Source: Streptomyces sp. DvalAA-43 (GTDB lineage Bacteria > Actinomycetota > Actinomycetes > Streptomycetales > Streptomycetaceae). From it: a stretch of 64,000 nt of DNA. Position numbers and translations under genes: made by a program. Location of the stretch: the NCBI RefSeq assembly GCF_900091725.1, contig NZ_FMBW01000031.1, positions 1 to 64,000 on the forward strand. The letters run 5' to 3'. Numbering within the stretch: position 1 is the stretch's first letter; every line of letters begins with the position of its first letter. This document shows positions 1 to 7,665 of this stretch, one piece after another. The notes under the pieces are model-generated. The model was not told where the DNA came from. It was given only the letters and a program-made list of their open reading frames with translations, and did not search any database.

Positions 1-10
1 ACGGGCCTTT

Positions 11-676
11 CTAGGCCGGCGCCACCAGGTGGGTGTCATAGGCCAGGATGACCGCCTGCACGCGGTCACGGGATCCGGTCTTGGCGAGGATGCGCGTGAC
101 ATGGGTCTTCACCGTCGATTCGGCGAGGTGGAGCCGTGCGGCGATTTCCGTGTTGGACCAGCCCTGGCCGATGACGGTGAGGATTTCCCGCTCCCTTTCG
201 GTGAGGGAGGCGATGCGGGCGTCCAGAGGGGCGGGGCCGCCGGGAACGGTCGGGAGGTGCTGGACATACGCGTCCAGCAGACGGCGGGTCAGGCTGGGGG
301 CCACCACCGCGTCGCCGCCGGCCACGGCCCTGATTCCGGAAAGGAGCTCCTCCGGCAGCGCGTCCTTGATGAGGAACCCGCTCGCTCCGGCGCGGAGGCC
401 GTCGTATGCGTACCGGTCGAGGTCGAAGGTCGTGACGATGAGGACGCGGGTGCGGGCACCGGTCCTGACGATGCGGCGGGTGGCTTCGATGCCGTCCAGG
501 AGCGGCATGCGGATGTCCATCAGAGCGACGTCCGGGCGATGCTGCTGGACGAGGCCGAGGGCTTCGAGGCCGTTGCCGGCCTCGCCCACGACGGTCATGT
601 CGTCCTGGCTCTCCAGCAGCATGCGGAAGCCGAAGCGTTGCATCGGCTGGTCGTCCGCGATGAGCACGGTCGTCAC
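11..676 (-). CDS. LuxR/NarL-family response regulator
   Basis: This 221-residue protein is a two-component DNA-binding response regulator. An N-terminal receiver domain (about 1-120) carries the acidic pair in LIADDQ and the predicted phosphoacceptor Asp54 in ALMDIRMP, with the conserved Lys in FLIKDA. The C-terminal LuxR-type HTH (about 150-215) contains the SLTEREREILTVIGQG and AESTVKTHV motifs. The GTG start at 674-676 overlaps the stop of the upstream sensor kinase by three bases, so the two are probably translationally coupled. It is the last gene of the operon ABC ATPase, permease, kinase, regulator. The likely job is to regulate the adjacent ABC exporter, which is inferred from context. 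The signal sensed is unknown. Confidence 0.93.
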   Translation of the reverse strand: MTTVLIADDQPMQRFGFRMLLESQDDMTVVGEAGNGLEALGLVQQHRPDVALMDIRMPLLDGIEATRRIVRTGARTRVLIVTTFDLDRYAYDGLRAGASGFLIKDALPEELLSGIRAVAGGDAVVAPSLTRRLLDAYVQHLPTVPGGPAPLDARIASLTEREREILTVIGQGWSNTEIAARLHLAESTVKTHVTRILAKTGSRDRVQAVILAYDTHLVAPA

Positions 677-2016
677 GAGGGTGTGTCCTCCAGAGGGAGT
701 CGGAGTCGTACCTGCCAGCCGCCCACGGGTGCGGATGCCGGCAGCGGGCCCGCTTCGAGCGTGCCGTCGTAGAGGGAGGCCCGCTCGCGCATCCCGGTGA
801 TGCCCTGGCCACCCGCGTCGGGCCCGTGACGGCCGACGGTGCCGGTGCCGGTGTCCGTGACCAGGGCCTCCAGTTCGGTCGCCCGGTACGTCAGGGTGAC
901 CTCCGCGGTCGGCGACGGATCCGTGCCGCCGTGCTTCAGCGTATTCGTCAGAGCCTCCTGCACCACCCGATAGACCGTCAACTGCCGTCCTGCGGTGGGC
1001 GGGGAGGGCGGTGGCGTGCCGTGGACGCGCAGACGTACGGGGAGGCCCGCTGTCCGTACGCCGGTGAGGAGCTCGTCCATGTCGTCCAGGGTGGGCTGCG
1101 GGGCGCGGTGCGCCTCGGCGGGGTGGTCGCGCAGGACGCCGAGCAGACGGCGGAGTTCGGTGAGGGCCTGGCGGCTGGTGGTGCCGATGGCTTCCAGGGC
1201 CTGGGCGGCCCGTTCCGGGCTTCTGGCGGCCGCGTAGGCCCCGCCGTCGGCGAGACCGGTGATGACCGACAGGTTGTGGCCGATGATGTCGTGCATCTCC
1301 CGGGCGATCCGGGTCCGTTCGGCGGCGGCCGCGAGCCGGGCCTGCTGGTCGCGCTCCAGCTCCAGCCGACGGGCCCGGTCGACGAGGGCCTCCGTGTACT
1401 CCTTGCGCGTACGGACCACGATCCCGAGCATCGCCGAGAGCGCGAACGCCCAGACGTGGGGGGCGATCAGCGGGTCCCAGCTGTGCGGGCGGTGTGCCGC
1501 GCCGGCCAGGAGCGGGGCGGCCACCAGGGCGCCCGCCCACGCCAGGGCCCGGCCGGGCAGCCGCAGCGCGATGTTGAAGACGACGATCTGCTGGACGTAG
1601 GCGGCCTGGACGACGGCGCCGGACCAGACGTTCACCAGTGCGACCGGTGCCGTGAACGCCAGCACGGCCAGGGGATGCGTACGCCGCCACAGCAGTGGTA
1701 CGGAGAAGGCCACGCTCATCAGCAGGACCAGCGTCCCGGACACGTCCGGGTCGAGCGCCACGGTGCGCCAGCCGCCCGAGGTGACATCGAGTACGGCGAA
1801 CAGCACCCAGCACGCGGTCAGCAGTCCGTTCCAGAGCAGTGGCCGGCGCAGGTCGAACGCGCGGACGCGGCGGAGCAGGCGTTGGATGGGCCCGGTGATC
1901 GGGGTGGTGCCGCCTTGCGTGCTGCCCTGGGTGTTGTCGGGGGGCGTGCCCGGGGCCCGGTTCATGTCGTCGTCCGTCACGCGTCCATCCTCGTGGCCGG
2001 TCGCCCCCCGGGTCAT
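673..2016 (-). CDS. NarL-type sensor histidine kinase (HisKA_3)
   Basis: This is a membrane sensor kinase of about 447 residues. Several hydrophobic segments lie in residues 55-200, followed by a HisKA_3 dimerisation domain with the phosphoacceptor His in REMHDIIGHNLS (about residue 242). A C-terminal HATPase domain has the N-box VVQEALTNTLKH and the G-box GGQGITGMRERA. The ATG at 2014-2016 overlaps the permease stop in an ATGA arrangement, which favours this start. A GTG at 1980 would shorten the protein by 12 residues. It pairs with the response regulator directly downstream. There is no large extracellular sensor domain, which suggests detection within the membrane or via the partner ABC transporter, as in many antibiotic-responsive systems. 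That is an inference. Confidence 0.9.
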   Translation of the reverse strand: MTRGATGHEDGRVTDDDMNRAPGTPPDNTQGSTQGGTTPITGPIQRLLRRVRAFDLRRPLLWNGLLTACWVLFAVLDVTSGGWRTVALDPDVSGTLVLLMSVAFSVPLLWRRTHPLAVLAFTAPVALVNVWSGAVVQAAYVQQIVVFNIALRLPGRALAWAGALVAAPLLAGAAHRPHSWDPLIAPHVWAFALSAMLGIVVRTRKEYTEALVDRARRLELERDQQARLAAAAERTRIAREMHDIIGHNLSVITGLADGGAYAAARSPERAAQALEAIGTTSRQALTELRRLLGVLRDHPAEAHRAPQPTLDDMDELLTGVRTAGLPVRLRVHGTPPPSPPTAGRQLTVYRVVQEALTNTLKHGGTDPSPTAEVTLTYRATELEALVTDTGTGTVGRHGPDAGGQGITGMRERASLYDGTLEAGPLPASAPVGGWQVRLRLPLEDTPS

Positions 2017-2834
2017 GCGTCGCGTCGGCTGAGCAGCAGGGCGGCCGCGCCCAGGCTCGCCCCGGCCCACAGGCACAGCGCGATCACGGCGCCGCCCACG
2101 GAGGCATCGCCTTCGAGCGGGGTGGCGGAACCGAGGACACCGGCCGCCTGGGTCGGGAAGTACGTGAGGGCGCTCTTCACCGCGCTGTACGGAAACATGG
2201 AGAGGACCTCCGGCAGGATCAGCACGCCGCCGATGTAGGCGCCGATGGCCCCCGGCACCGAGCGGAGCAGGGCGCCGAGCCCGAGCGCGATCAGGCTGAG
2301 CAGGGTGATGCCCGCCGCGTTGCCGACGACCGCGCCGAAGACGCCCGGGTCGCTGAGTGAGGCCGCCTGGTCGGTGTCGTGGAGGAAGAACTGCGCGACG
2401 AGGAAGGTGACCAGGGAGGTGGCGAGCATGGTGACGAAGACCGTGGCGGCGAAGACCGCTGCCTTCGCCCACAGGACCGGGAGCCTTCGGGGGACCGCGG
2501 TGAGCGAGGCGCGGATGAGGCCCGTCGAGTACTCGCCCGCAGTGACCAGGATGCCCAGGACCACGGTGCACAGCGTGCTGAGCATCGAGCCGTAGAGGAC
2601 CAGGACCACGGTGTCGACGTCGGAGTCGCCGCCGTCGCTGGTGTAGGTCGTGCCCATGAACAGGCCGACGGCGAGCATCAGGACGGCCGCCGATCCCAAG
2701 GTGATCCAGGAGGAGCGCAGGGACCGGAGCTTGTGCCACTCAGAGCGTACGACCCGGGCGGGGGTCACCCGGTACGTGTGGGGCTCGTGGGCCGTGTGCG
2801 AACGGTGGTCGGGGTGGGCTGTCGGGGTGGTCAT
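2013..2834 (-). CDS. ABC-2 type transporter permease
   Basis: This 273-residue integral membrane protein begins with a short polar N-terminus and the sequence SEWHKLRSLRSSW, typical of ABC-2 permeases. About six hydrophobic segments follow, at roughly 47-65, 85-110, 130-155, 175-200, 205-225 and 245-265. It should form the membrane channel for the ATPase encoded immediately upstream, with 4-nt ATGA overlaps on both sides. The substrate cannot be read from the sequence. Linkage to a two-component system suggests drug or peptide export or resistance, by analogy with other Firmicutes and actinobacterial systems. Confidence 0.9.
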   Translation of the reverse strand: MTTPTAHPDHRSHTAHEPHTYRVTPARVVRSEWHKLRSLRSSWITLGSAAVLMLAVGLFMGTTYTSDGGDSDVDTVVLVLYGSMLSTLCTVVLGILVTAGEYSTGLIRASLTAVPRRLPVLWAKAAVFAATVFVTMLATSLVTFLVAQFFLHDTDQAASLSDPGVFGAVVGNAAGITLLSLIALGLGALLRSVPGAIGAYIGGVLILPEVLSMFPYSAVKSALTYFPTQAAGVLGSATPLEGDASVGGAVIALCLWAGASLGAAALLLSRRDA

Positions 2835-3775
2835 GCGGGGGCTCCGGTCGGTTCGGGGGCGGTGATCCGGTACTCGACCGACTCCTGGGTCAGGTCCATG
2901 AAGGCCTGCTCCAGGGAGGCGGTCCGCGGGGTGAGTTCGTACAGCGGGATGGCGTGGGTGGCGGCCGTGCGGCCGATGTGCGCCGCGTCCGTGCCGCGGA
3001 TCTCCAGTTCGGCGGGGGAGGCGCCCTGGTCGGCGGTGATGCCGATGTCGATGCCGGGGCCGGTGAGGAGGTCGCGCAGGGCTTCGGCCTGCGGGGTGAC
3101 GACCTTGACCGAGGCGTCACCGGCCGTGGCGACGAACTCGGCGACCGTGGTGTCGGCGAGGAGCCGGCCGCGCCCGATGATGATCAGGTGGTCGGCGGTG
3201 AGGGCCATCTCGCTCATCAGATGCGAGGAGACCAGGACCGTACGGCCTTGCCGGGCAAGGGATCTGAGGAGGTTACGGATCCACCGCACGCCCTCCGGAT
3301 CGAGGCCGTTGACGGGCTCGTCGAGGATGAGCGTCGCCGGGTCGCCGAGGAGCGCGGCGGCGATGCCGAGCCGTTGGCCCATGCCGAGCGAGAAGCCCTT
3401 GACGCGTTTGTGGGCGACCGCGCCCAGCCCCGCCAGGTCGAGTACGTGCTCGACGCGGTCGCGCGGGATGCCGTGGGTATGGGCCAGTGCCATGAGGTGG
3501 TGGAAGGCGGTGCGGCCGGGGTGGACGGAGCGGGCCTCCAGGAGCGCGCCGACCTCGGTGAGCGGCGCGCGGTGGGTGGCGTACGCCCGTCCGCCGATCG
3601 TCGAGCGGCCCCGGGTGGGTGCGTCCAGGCCGAGCAGCATGCGCATCGTCGTCGATTTCCCGGCGCCGTTCGGGCCGAGGAATCCGGTGACGGTGCCGGG
3701 CCGGACCGTGAAGTCGAGGTCCTGGACGACGGTGTTGTCCCCGTATTTCTTGGTGAGTTCGTATGCCCTGATCAT
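2831..3775 (-). CDS. ABC transporter ATP-binding protein
   Basis: This 314-residue ATPase has Walker A GPNGAGKST near residue 40, a signature region FSLGMGQRLGIAAAL (a variant of LSGGQ), Walker B LILDEPVNGLDPEG and the switch His in VLVSSHLMSE. The C-terminal 90 residues resemble the accessory domain of DrrA/BcrA-type exporters. The ATG at 3773-3775 is chosen because MIRAYELTKKYG is the expected N-terminus. The much longer open frame upstream is antisense to the GNAT gene. It is the first gene of the operon and overlaps the permease by 4 nt. The product powers export with the adjacent permease. Confidence 0.92.
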   Translation of the reverse strand: MIRAYELTKKYGDNTVVQDLDFTVRPGTVTGFLGPNGAGKSTTMRMLLGLDAPTRGRSTIGGRAYATHRAPLTEVGALLEARSVHPGRTAFHHLMALAHTHGIPRDRVEHVLDLAGLGAVAHKRVKGFSLGMGQRLGIAAALLGDPATLILDEPVNGLDPEGVRWIRNLLRSLARQGRTVLVSSHLMSEMALTADHLIIIGRGRLLADTTVAEFVATAGDASVKVVTPQAEALRDLLTGPGIDIGITADQGASPAELEIRGTDAAHIGRTAATHAIPLYELTPRTASLEQAFMDLTQESVEYRITAPEPTGAPA

Positions 3776-3916
3776 GCGGTCGACGCTACGGAGCGGGGCC
3801 CGTGGCCGGCGTCGGACCTGGGGCGGGATGTGGCGGTGCGCGTAGTACCGGGGTACGACACAGGGCCGTGCGGAATGTTGTTTGCGCAGGTCGGACGGGC
3901 GGGGCAGGATCGGCGG

Positions 3917-4477
3917 ATGGAACATGTGATGCGGGTCGTGCGCGCCGATGAGTGGCCTCTGGTCAAGGAGTTGCGGCTGGCTGCCCTGCGGGATCCGGCC
4001 GCACCGGTGGCGTTTCTGGAGACGTACGAGCAGGGCGCGGCCTACTCGGACGAGTTCTGGCAGGAACGGGCGCTCGGCGGGTCCGAGGCCGGGGGCGGTG
4101 ATGTGCGGCAGTTCGTCGCCGTCGCGCCGGGCGGGCGGTGGGACGGCGGAATCACCGTGCTGATCGAGCGGCCGGACGCGGAGGTGCGGTTCGGGGAGGC
4201 GGTCGACGTCCACCAGGCGCATGTGGTCGGCGTGTTCGTACGGCCCGGGGCGCGGGGCGCGGGGCTGGCCGAGGCGCTGTTCCGGGCCGGGATGGACTGG
4301 GCGTGGTCGCTGGCGGAGCCGCGGATCGAGCGGGTGCGGCTGTATGTGCACGAGGACAACGCGCGGGCGGCGGCGTTCTACCGGCGGATCGGGTTCGTCG
4401 CGACCGGACGAACGGTGCCGATGCCGGGTGACCCGTCCGCGCGGGAGATCGAGTACGCGGTGGAGCGGGCGGGGTAG
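3917..4477 (+). CDS. GNAT-family N-acetyltransferase
   Basis: This 186-residue protein has a single GNAT fold. The acetyl-CoA binding motif A is HVVGVFVRPGARGAGLAEAL (about residues 100-119), followed by ERVRLYVHEDNARAAAFYRRIGF, the usual motif B. The substrate is unknown. It is divergent from the ABC operon, with about 140 bp between the starts, and convergent with the T4SS-like operon. The start ATG gives MEHVMRVVRADEW, a normal GNAT beginning. The spacer to the next gene (4478-4586) holds a direct repeat of the 15-mer ggcggcgctgtggtg but no clear terminator. Confidence 0.85.
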   Translation: MEHVMRVVRADEWPLVKELRLAALRDPAAPVAFLETYEQGAAYSDEFWQERALGGSEAGGGDVRQFVAVAPGGRWDGGITVLIERPDAEVRFGEAVDVHQAHVVGVFVRPGARGAGLAEALFRAGMDWAWSLAEPRIERVRLYVHEDNARAAAFYRRIGFVATGRTVPMPGDPSAREIEYAVERAG

Positions 4478-4586
4478 GCGGGGCTGCGTCGGGGCGGAGC
4501 GGATGTCGTTTCGCGGCGGCGCTGTGGTGTGGCGGCGCTGTGGTGCCGTGTCGGGGTTTCGCGGGTGCCTTGCGGGCTGTTTCCCG

Positions 4587-6158
4587 TCAGGGTGACGTGG
4601 TGAGTTCCTGGGGCCAGCGGGCGCGGGCCTGCTCCTGGGAACGGAGGAGGGCCAGGGTCGGCAGCCCCATCGCCTCGCCGGTCGCCAGGAGCTCCGGGAG
4701 CCGGGGGAGGGGGGCCACCGCGGCGACATCGTCGAGCACCAGCGTCATTGGTGGGTCGAGCCGACCGTCGGTTGACCGTGCGGCCAAGCGGCGGCCGTGC
4801 TCGACCACGTGTGAGGCGAGGGCCGTGAGCAGGGGCATTGCTCCCGGTCCCGAGCGGGGGTCCTCGATCGGCTCACCCACCACATAGAGGGTGCCCCCCT
4901 CGGCCGCGAAAGATTCCAGTACGAGCGAATCGGCTCGGTTCGGTGTGCACGCGTCACGGATGTGGACCGAGGAGAGCGCGCCGAAGGCCCGTACCGTCAG
5001 CTCCTGGGCCATTTCGCGGCGTTCGGGGTGGGCGGTCAGTGCCGACTCCAGCAGGCCGGCGAGTCCGGAGGCCGCCTTGGGGTGGGTGCGGAGCAGGCGC
5101 ACCGGTTCGTGGGCGCTGCCGCCGAGTGCCCAGCGGTGGACCTGGCGGAAGGGGCGGCCGTCGACGGCGGCGGCATGCAGCCAGCACTGAAGGAGCGTTT
5201 CGGCGGTGTCGGCGGTGGCCGCGTCGATACGGGCCTGCGGCCGGACCGGGGCCAGGAGCGCGGCGGCGCGGGCGGCGGCCGTCTCGGGCTGCTCGCAGCC
5301 TGCGGTGGGGGACCAGTGCAGACGGGCCGGGGTGTCGCAGAGGTGGCCCGGGTCGTAGACGAGCACCGGTCCGAGCTTGGCGCGGGCGTCCTTCGTCTCG
5401 GCCCAGACGGTGGGGTCGGAGGTGACGACGAGCGCGGGGCCGCTGGCCTCCAGGATGGCCTGGACGACGGCGGGGCGGCGCGTCGCGGCCGGTCCGTAGA
5501 CGACGAGGGGGGCGCGGGGGGAAGGGAGCGGGGGGAGGACGGGGGCGGGAGTTTCGCTTCCGGAGCCGGAGCCGGAGCCGGTTTCGATGAGCAGAGTGGT
5601 CTCGGCCGGTGTGTGCTCGACGGGGGCGGCAGGGACTGGGGCTGGGGCGGGGATCGGGGCAGGGGCAGGAACGTGGGGCTGTGCCTGGTGGTGGGGTTCC
5701 TGGTGTTGCCGGGACCGTACGGAGGCGGCCTTGGACCCGTTCTCGGCCCCGTGCCCGTCCCCGGCCCCGTACCGTCGCTCGTCCCGCCGGCGTGCCCGTA
5801 CCGCCCGCCAGCGGACCACCGAGCCCAGTACGAAGATCACCAGCACCCCCAGCACCATCAGTTCGCCGATGAACAGGCCCCAGAAGAGCCCGTACCCGGA
5901 GAGTTCGCCCGCCGGGGTGTTCGGCCAGGCGGCCGGGAGGTCGTGCGGTGCGGTGACGAGCCGGCGTATCGACAGGGGCGTCTCGGCGAGCGTGACCCCC
6001 TCCGGCCAGGCGCCGTGTGCGAACAGTCCGGCCAGACCGGTGGCCGTCCACGCCAGCAGCGTCAGCCCGAGCAGGAAGGCGAGCAGCCCGATCAGCAGGC
6101 CGTCCGGGATGCCTCCGCCTCCGTTGCCGCCGGTACGTTCCTCAGGGCGCCCCGCCAT
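4587..6158 (-). CDS. VirD4/TraG-like coupling protein with degenerate Walker A
   Basis: This 523-residue protein has two predicted N-terminal membrane segments (about 20-45 and 90-115), a Pro/Ala- and Gly/Ser-rich linker (about 160-205) and a RecA-like ATPase-shaped region. The architecture and neighbours match type IV coupling proteins of Streptomyces T4SS-like clusters. The expected P-loop lies at GPAATRRP (222-229) and lacks the GKT/S residues. A Walker B-like segment LVLDDVAAV is retained near 473-481. It may be a structural, non-hydrolysing relative, or a pseudo-enzyme that depends on the VirB4-like ATPase encoded one base upstream. It is the last gene of the minus-strand operon. The family assignment is by overall pattern. 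Confidence 0.65.
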   Translation of the reverse strand: MAGRPEERTGGNGGGGIPDGLLIGLLAFLLGLTLLAWTATGLAGLFAHGAWPEGVTLAETPLSIRRLVTAPHDLPAAWPNTPAGELSGYGLFWGLFIGELMVLGVLVIFVLGSVVRWRAVRARRRDERRYGAGDGHGAENGSKAASVRSRQHQEPHHQAQPHVPAPAPIPAPAPVPAAPVEHTPAETTLLIETGSGSGSGSETPAPVLPPLPSPRAPLVVYGPAATRRPAVVQAILEASGPALVVTSDPTVWAETKDARAKLGPVLVYDPGHLCDTPARLHWSPTAGCEQPETAAARAAALLAPVRPQARIDAATADTAETLLQCWLHAAAVDGRPFRQVHRWALGGSAHEPVRLLRTHPKAASGLAGLLESALTAHPERREMAQELTVRAFGALSSVHIRDACTPNRADSLVLESFAAEGGTLYVVGEPIEDPRSGPGAMPLLTALASHVVEHGRRLAARSTDGRLDPPMTLVLDDVAAVAPLPRLPELLATGEAMGLPTLALLRSQEQARARWPQELTTSP

Positions 6159-6159
6159 G

Positions 6160-7578
6160 TCATGCCACCGTTGACTCGGACGACTCGTTCAGTCGTTGTT
6201 GGTTCTCGATCCGCGCGGCGCGCTGCTCCGCCTCCAGGTCCGCGGCGAGTACGTCCTCGGGGAGGAGCTCGGTGGCGGAGGATTCGGTCATCGCGCGGTC
6301 GGTGAAGACCAGGGGGCGTTCCGCCTCGGTGATCAGGTGCTTGACCACCTGGACGTTGCCGTTGACGTCCCAGACGGCGATGCCGGGGGTGAGGGTCGGG
6401 ATGATCTCGACCGCCCAGCGGGGCAGGCCGAGCACCCGTCCCGTCGCTCTGGCCTCGTCGGCCTTCTGGGCGTAGATCGTGCGGGTCGACGCCATCTTGA
6501 GGATCGCCGCGGCCTCGCGGGCCGCCGCTCCGTCGACGACGTCGCTGAGGTGGTGGACGACGGCCACGAACGACAGTCCGAGGCGGCGTCCGAACTTCAG
6601 CAGGCGCTGGAAGAGCTGGGCGACGAAGGGCGAGTTGATGATGTGCCAGGCCTCTTCGACCAGGAAGATGCGCTTCTTCCGGTCGGGCCTGATCCAGGTG
6701 TGTTCCAGCCAGACGCCGACGATCGCCATCAGGATCGGCATCGCGATCGAGTTCCGGTCGATGTGCGAGAGGTCGAAGACGATCAGCGGGGCGTCGAGGT
6801 CGATGCCGGCGCTGGTCGGTCCGTCGAACATGCCGCGCAGGTCACCGTCGACCAGCCGGTCCAGGACGAGGGCGACGTCCAGGCCCCAGGCCCGTACGTC
6901 GTCTATGTCGACGTTCATCGCCTCGGCGGATTCGGGCTCGGGGTGGCGGAGCTGTTCGACGATGTCGGTCAGGACCGGCTGCCGGTCGGTGATCGTCTCG
7001 TTGACGTAGGCGTGGGCGACCTTCAGCGCGAAGCCGGACCGCTCGTCCAGGCCGTGCCCCATCGCGACCTCGATGATCGTACGGAGCAGGGCGAGCTGGC
7101 CGGTGGTGGTGATCGAGGGGTCGAGGGGGTTGAGCCGGATGCCGCCGTTGAGGGCGGCGGTCGGGTCGAGGCGGATCGGGGTGAGGCCGAGCTCCTGGGC
7201 GATGAGGTTCCACTCGCCGACGCCGTCCTCGCCCTGGGCGTCCAGGACGACGACCTGGCGGTCGCGGAAGCGGAGCTGGCGGAGCACGTACGTCTTCTCC
7301 AGCGCGGACTTGCCGTTGCCGGACTCGCCGAGCACCAGCCAGTGCGGGGCCGGCAGCTGCTGTCCGTACAGCTGGAAGGGGTCGTAGATGTAGCCCTTGC
7401 CGGAGTAGACCTCGCGGCCGATGATCACGCCGGAGTCGCCGAGGCCGGGGGCCGCGGTGGGCAGATAGACGGCCTGGGCCTGTCCCGTCGACGTGCGGAC
7501 GGGCAGCCTGGTCGTCTCCACCTTCCCGAAGAGGAAGGCGGTGAAGGCGTCCGACAGCGCGGACAGCGGATCTCGCAT
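6160..7578 (-). CDS. VirB4/TraC-type secretion ATPase (C-terminal ATPase part)
   Basis: This 472-residue soluble ATPase has Walker A GESGNGKS (84-91) and Walker B RIFLVEEAW (303-311), followed by RRLGLSFVAVVHHLSD, a segment typical of VirB4/HerA-like motors. It lacks the N-terminal VirB4 domain, which may instead reside in the SCO6880-family protein encoded upstream. The start has a good ribosome binding site (gggaggt). The stop is one base from the next start. It is expected to power assembly or substrate movement in a T4SS-like membrane complex. The operon context strongly supports this, while the substrate is unknown. Confidence 0.82.
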   Translation of the reverse strand: MRDPLSALSDAFTAFLFGKVETTRLPVRTSTGQAQAVYLPTAAPGLGDSGVIIGREVYSGKGYIYDPFQLYGQQLPAPHWLVLGESGNGKSALEKTYVLRQLRFRDRQVVVLDAQGEDGVGEWNLIAQELGLTPIRLDPTAALNGGIRLNPLDPSITTTGQLALLRTIIEVAMGHGLDERSGFALKVAHAYVNETITDRQPVLTDIVEQLRHPEPESAEAMNVDIDDVRAWGLDVALVLDRLVDGDLRGMFDGPTSAGIDLDAPLIVFDLSHIDRNSIAMPILMAIVGVWLEHTWIRPDRKKRIFLVEEAWHIINSPFVAQLFQRLLKFGRRLGLSFVAVVHHLSDVVDGAAAREAAAILKMASTRTIYAQKADEARATGRVLGLPRWAVEIIPTLTPGIAVWDVNGNVQVVKHLITEAERPLVFTDRAMTESSATELLPEDVLAADLEAEQRAARIENQQRLNESSESTVA

Positions 7579-7602
7579 GGCGTGACCGACCTCCCTTTCG
7601 GT

Positions 7603-7653
7603 TCTCTCGGTTCTCTCGGTTCTTTTGTTTCTTTTGTTTCTTTGGTTCTTTTG
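7603..7653 (-). repeat. Polypurine short-repeat leader upstream of the VirB4-like gene
   Basis: The 87-bp spacer between the SCO6880-family gene and the VirB4-like gene holds reiterated ggttctctc and cttttgttt units. On the coding strand these become a run of about 50 purine-rich bases (gaacc, gagaa and aaagaaac units) just before the ribosome binding site. It interrupts an otherwise tightly packed operon. It could influence translation initiation or be a slippage-prone repeat. No function is demonstrated. Confidence 0.5.
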
Positions 7654-7665
7654 GCCGCTGTGTCG

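Noticed and set aside
11..4477. Antibiotic biosynthetic gene cluster near the ABC and two-component genes
   Set aside because: No core biosynthetic enzyme is present in the flanking sequence.
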